DNA of 7,272 bases from an uncultured Prevotellaceae bacterium (lineage in GTDB: Bacteria; Bacteroidota; Bacteroidia; Bacteroidales; Bacteroidaceae), in assembly GCA_902803455.1 (NCBI GenBank), contig CADCQC010000194.1, positions 1 to 7,272 of the forward strand, read 5' to 3'. Numbering within the stretch: the first letter of the stretch is position 1; the number at the start of each line of letters is the position of its first letter. Below are positions 6,820 to 7,272 of this stretch, in pieces. The position numbers and the translations under genes are program-made. A model generated the notes under the pieces. It made no database searches. It saw nothing but the letters and a program-made list of their open reading frames with translations, and was not told where the DNA came from.

Positions 6820-7272
6820 TTAAGAAGATTGTTCGGAAGATGAAGGATGAATCACCACTTTCACCCGAGAGATGCGACGTTTCTCAACCGCCAGGATCTC
6901 AAATGTGTATTTGCCATAAGTGATTTTCTCATTGACAACCGGAAAATCACCTTTCAGTTCAAGCAGCAGGCCAGCCAAAGACTCTGCGTCACCCTCAACG
7001 TCGATAAAATCATCATCGATGTCGAGAATCTTGTAGAAATCAGACAACAAGGTCTTTCCCTCGAAAATATAGGTATTCTGATTGATCCTGGTATAGGTTT
7101 TCTCCTCCTCGTCATACTCGTCATGGATCTCTCCCACGATCTCCTCCAAGATATCCTCCAGTGTGACCAATCCGCTAGTACCACCAAACTCATCGACGAC
7201 GATAGCCATGTGGATTTTGTTTTCCTGAAACTCCCTGAGCAAATCGTCTATTTTCTTGGTTTCTGGCACAAA
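6820..7272 (-). CDS. gldE: GldE-like CBS/CorC_HlyC domain membrane protein, C-terminal part
   Basis: The gene enters from the right edge, and only the last 150 residues are visible. The reading frame continues to the edge as Phe-Val-Pro-Glu-Thr-Lys, a common CBS-linker sequence of this family; the GTG at 7269-7267 is an internal Val codon, not a start. Residues 1-57 are the end of a second CBS domain, with the hallmark GGTSGLVTLEDILEEIVGEI (30-49) and the acidic run after it. Residues about 60-142 form the CorC_HlyC domain (YIFEGKTLLSDFYKIL and LLLELKGDFP). Full-length relatives carry an N-terminal DUF21 membrane region and are linked to divalent-cation export; in Bacteroidetes the GldE member is named for gliding motility, although many non-gliding species carry it. 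The family call is secure. The symbol is inferred from the Bacteroidetes setting, and another CorC-like paralogue is possible. Confidence 0.8.
   Translation of the reverse strand, partial: FVPETKKIDDLLREFQENKIHMAIVVDEFGGTSGLVTLEDILEEIVGEIHDEYDEEEKTYTRINQNTYIFEGKTLLSDFYKILDIDDDFIDVEGDAESLAGLLLELKGDFPVVNEKITYGKYTFEILAVEKRRISRVKVVIHPSSSEQSS

Noticed and set aside
6429..6923. 164-residue plus-strand open frame
   Set aside because: It is antisense to the phytase-like gene and the end of the GldE-like gene, both supported by family motifs, and its translation has no domain-like pattern.
7267..7269. GTG as a start of the GldE-like gene on the minus strand
   Set aside because: A Phe codon precedes it in frame and the Phe-Val-Pro-Glu-Thr sequence is typical of the interior of CorC-like proteins, so it is an internal Val codon at the truncated edge.
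1..7272. CRISPR array, tRNA/rRNA, insertion sequence, attachment site or riboswitch
   Set aside because: No repeated spacers, cloverleaf-like segment, terminal inverted repeats with a transposase, or long conserved leader is visible; nearly every base is accounted for by protein genes.

Overview
The window looks like a chromosomal segment from a Bacteroidales bacterium, most likely a Prevotella-type species. The evidence is gene content: a Bacteroidetes-style YgiQ with a start region familiar from this order, a GldE/CorC-type protein, a large amidase with an inserted golvesin/xanthan-lyase-type module, a signal peptide ending in Ser-Ala-Gln, and the scarcity of Shine-Dalgarno sites. The genus is an inference from remembered family sequences and was not tested. 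Coding density is very high, with no gene-free stretch longer than 54 bases, and no RNA gene, mobile element or CRISPR array was seen.

Plus-strand block (1-5818): four genes in one direction. The 5'-truncated first gene (reading frame open from base 3 to 2705) encodes a secreted-type Amidase_3 zinc hydrolase, split by an inserted beta-sandwich module and followed by a fibronectin type III-like domain and a C-terminal class I glutamine amidotransferase-like fold. After 54 bases comes a 109-residue acidic protein of unknown function (2760-3089). Ten bases later is the radical SAM protein YgiQ (3100-5079). The last 83 bases of ygiQ are also the beginning of a divergent PPM/PP2C-type phosphatase gene (4997-5818), read in another frame. 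The tight spacing from 2760 onward suggests one transcript; whether the amidase gene belongs to it is less certain.

Minus-strand block (5808-7272): the C-terminal part of a GldE-like CBS/CorC_HlyC membrane protein (entering from the right edge and ending at 6820) is followed ten bases later by an exported protein of the 'esterase-like activity of phytase' family (6809 down to 5808). The two blocks converge, and their terminal coding regions overlap by 11 bases around 5808-5818.

How they work together: no shared pathway is evident. The amidase would act on cell wall peptidoglycan and the phytase-like protein on an unknown extracytoplasmic phosphoester or ester, while YgiQ and the phosphatase are cytosolic. 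The points that most deserve a second look are the split amidase domain, the 83-base out-of-frame overlap that encodes a basic tail on YgiQ, the unexplained pairing of YgiQ with a PPM phosphatase, and the orphan 109-residue protein. I found no convincing sign of a wholly new defence or mobile system.
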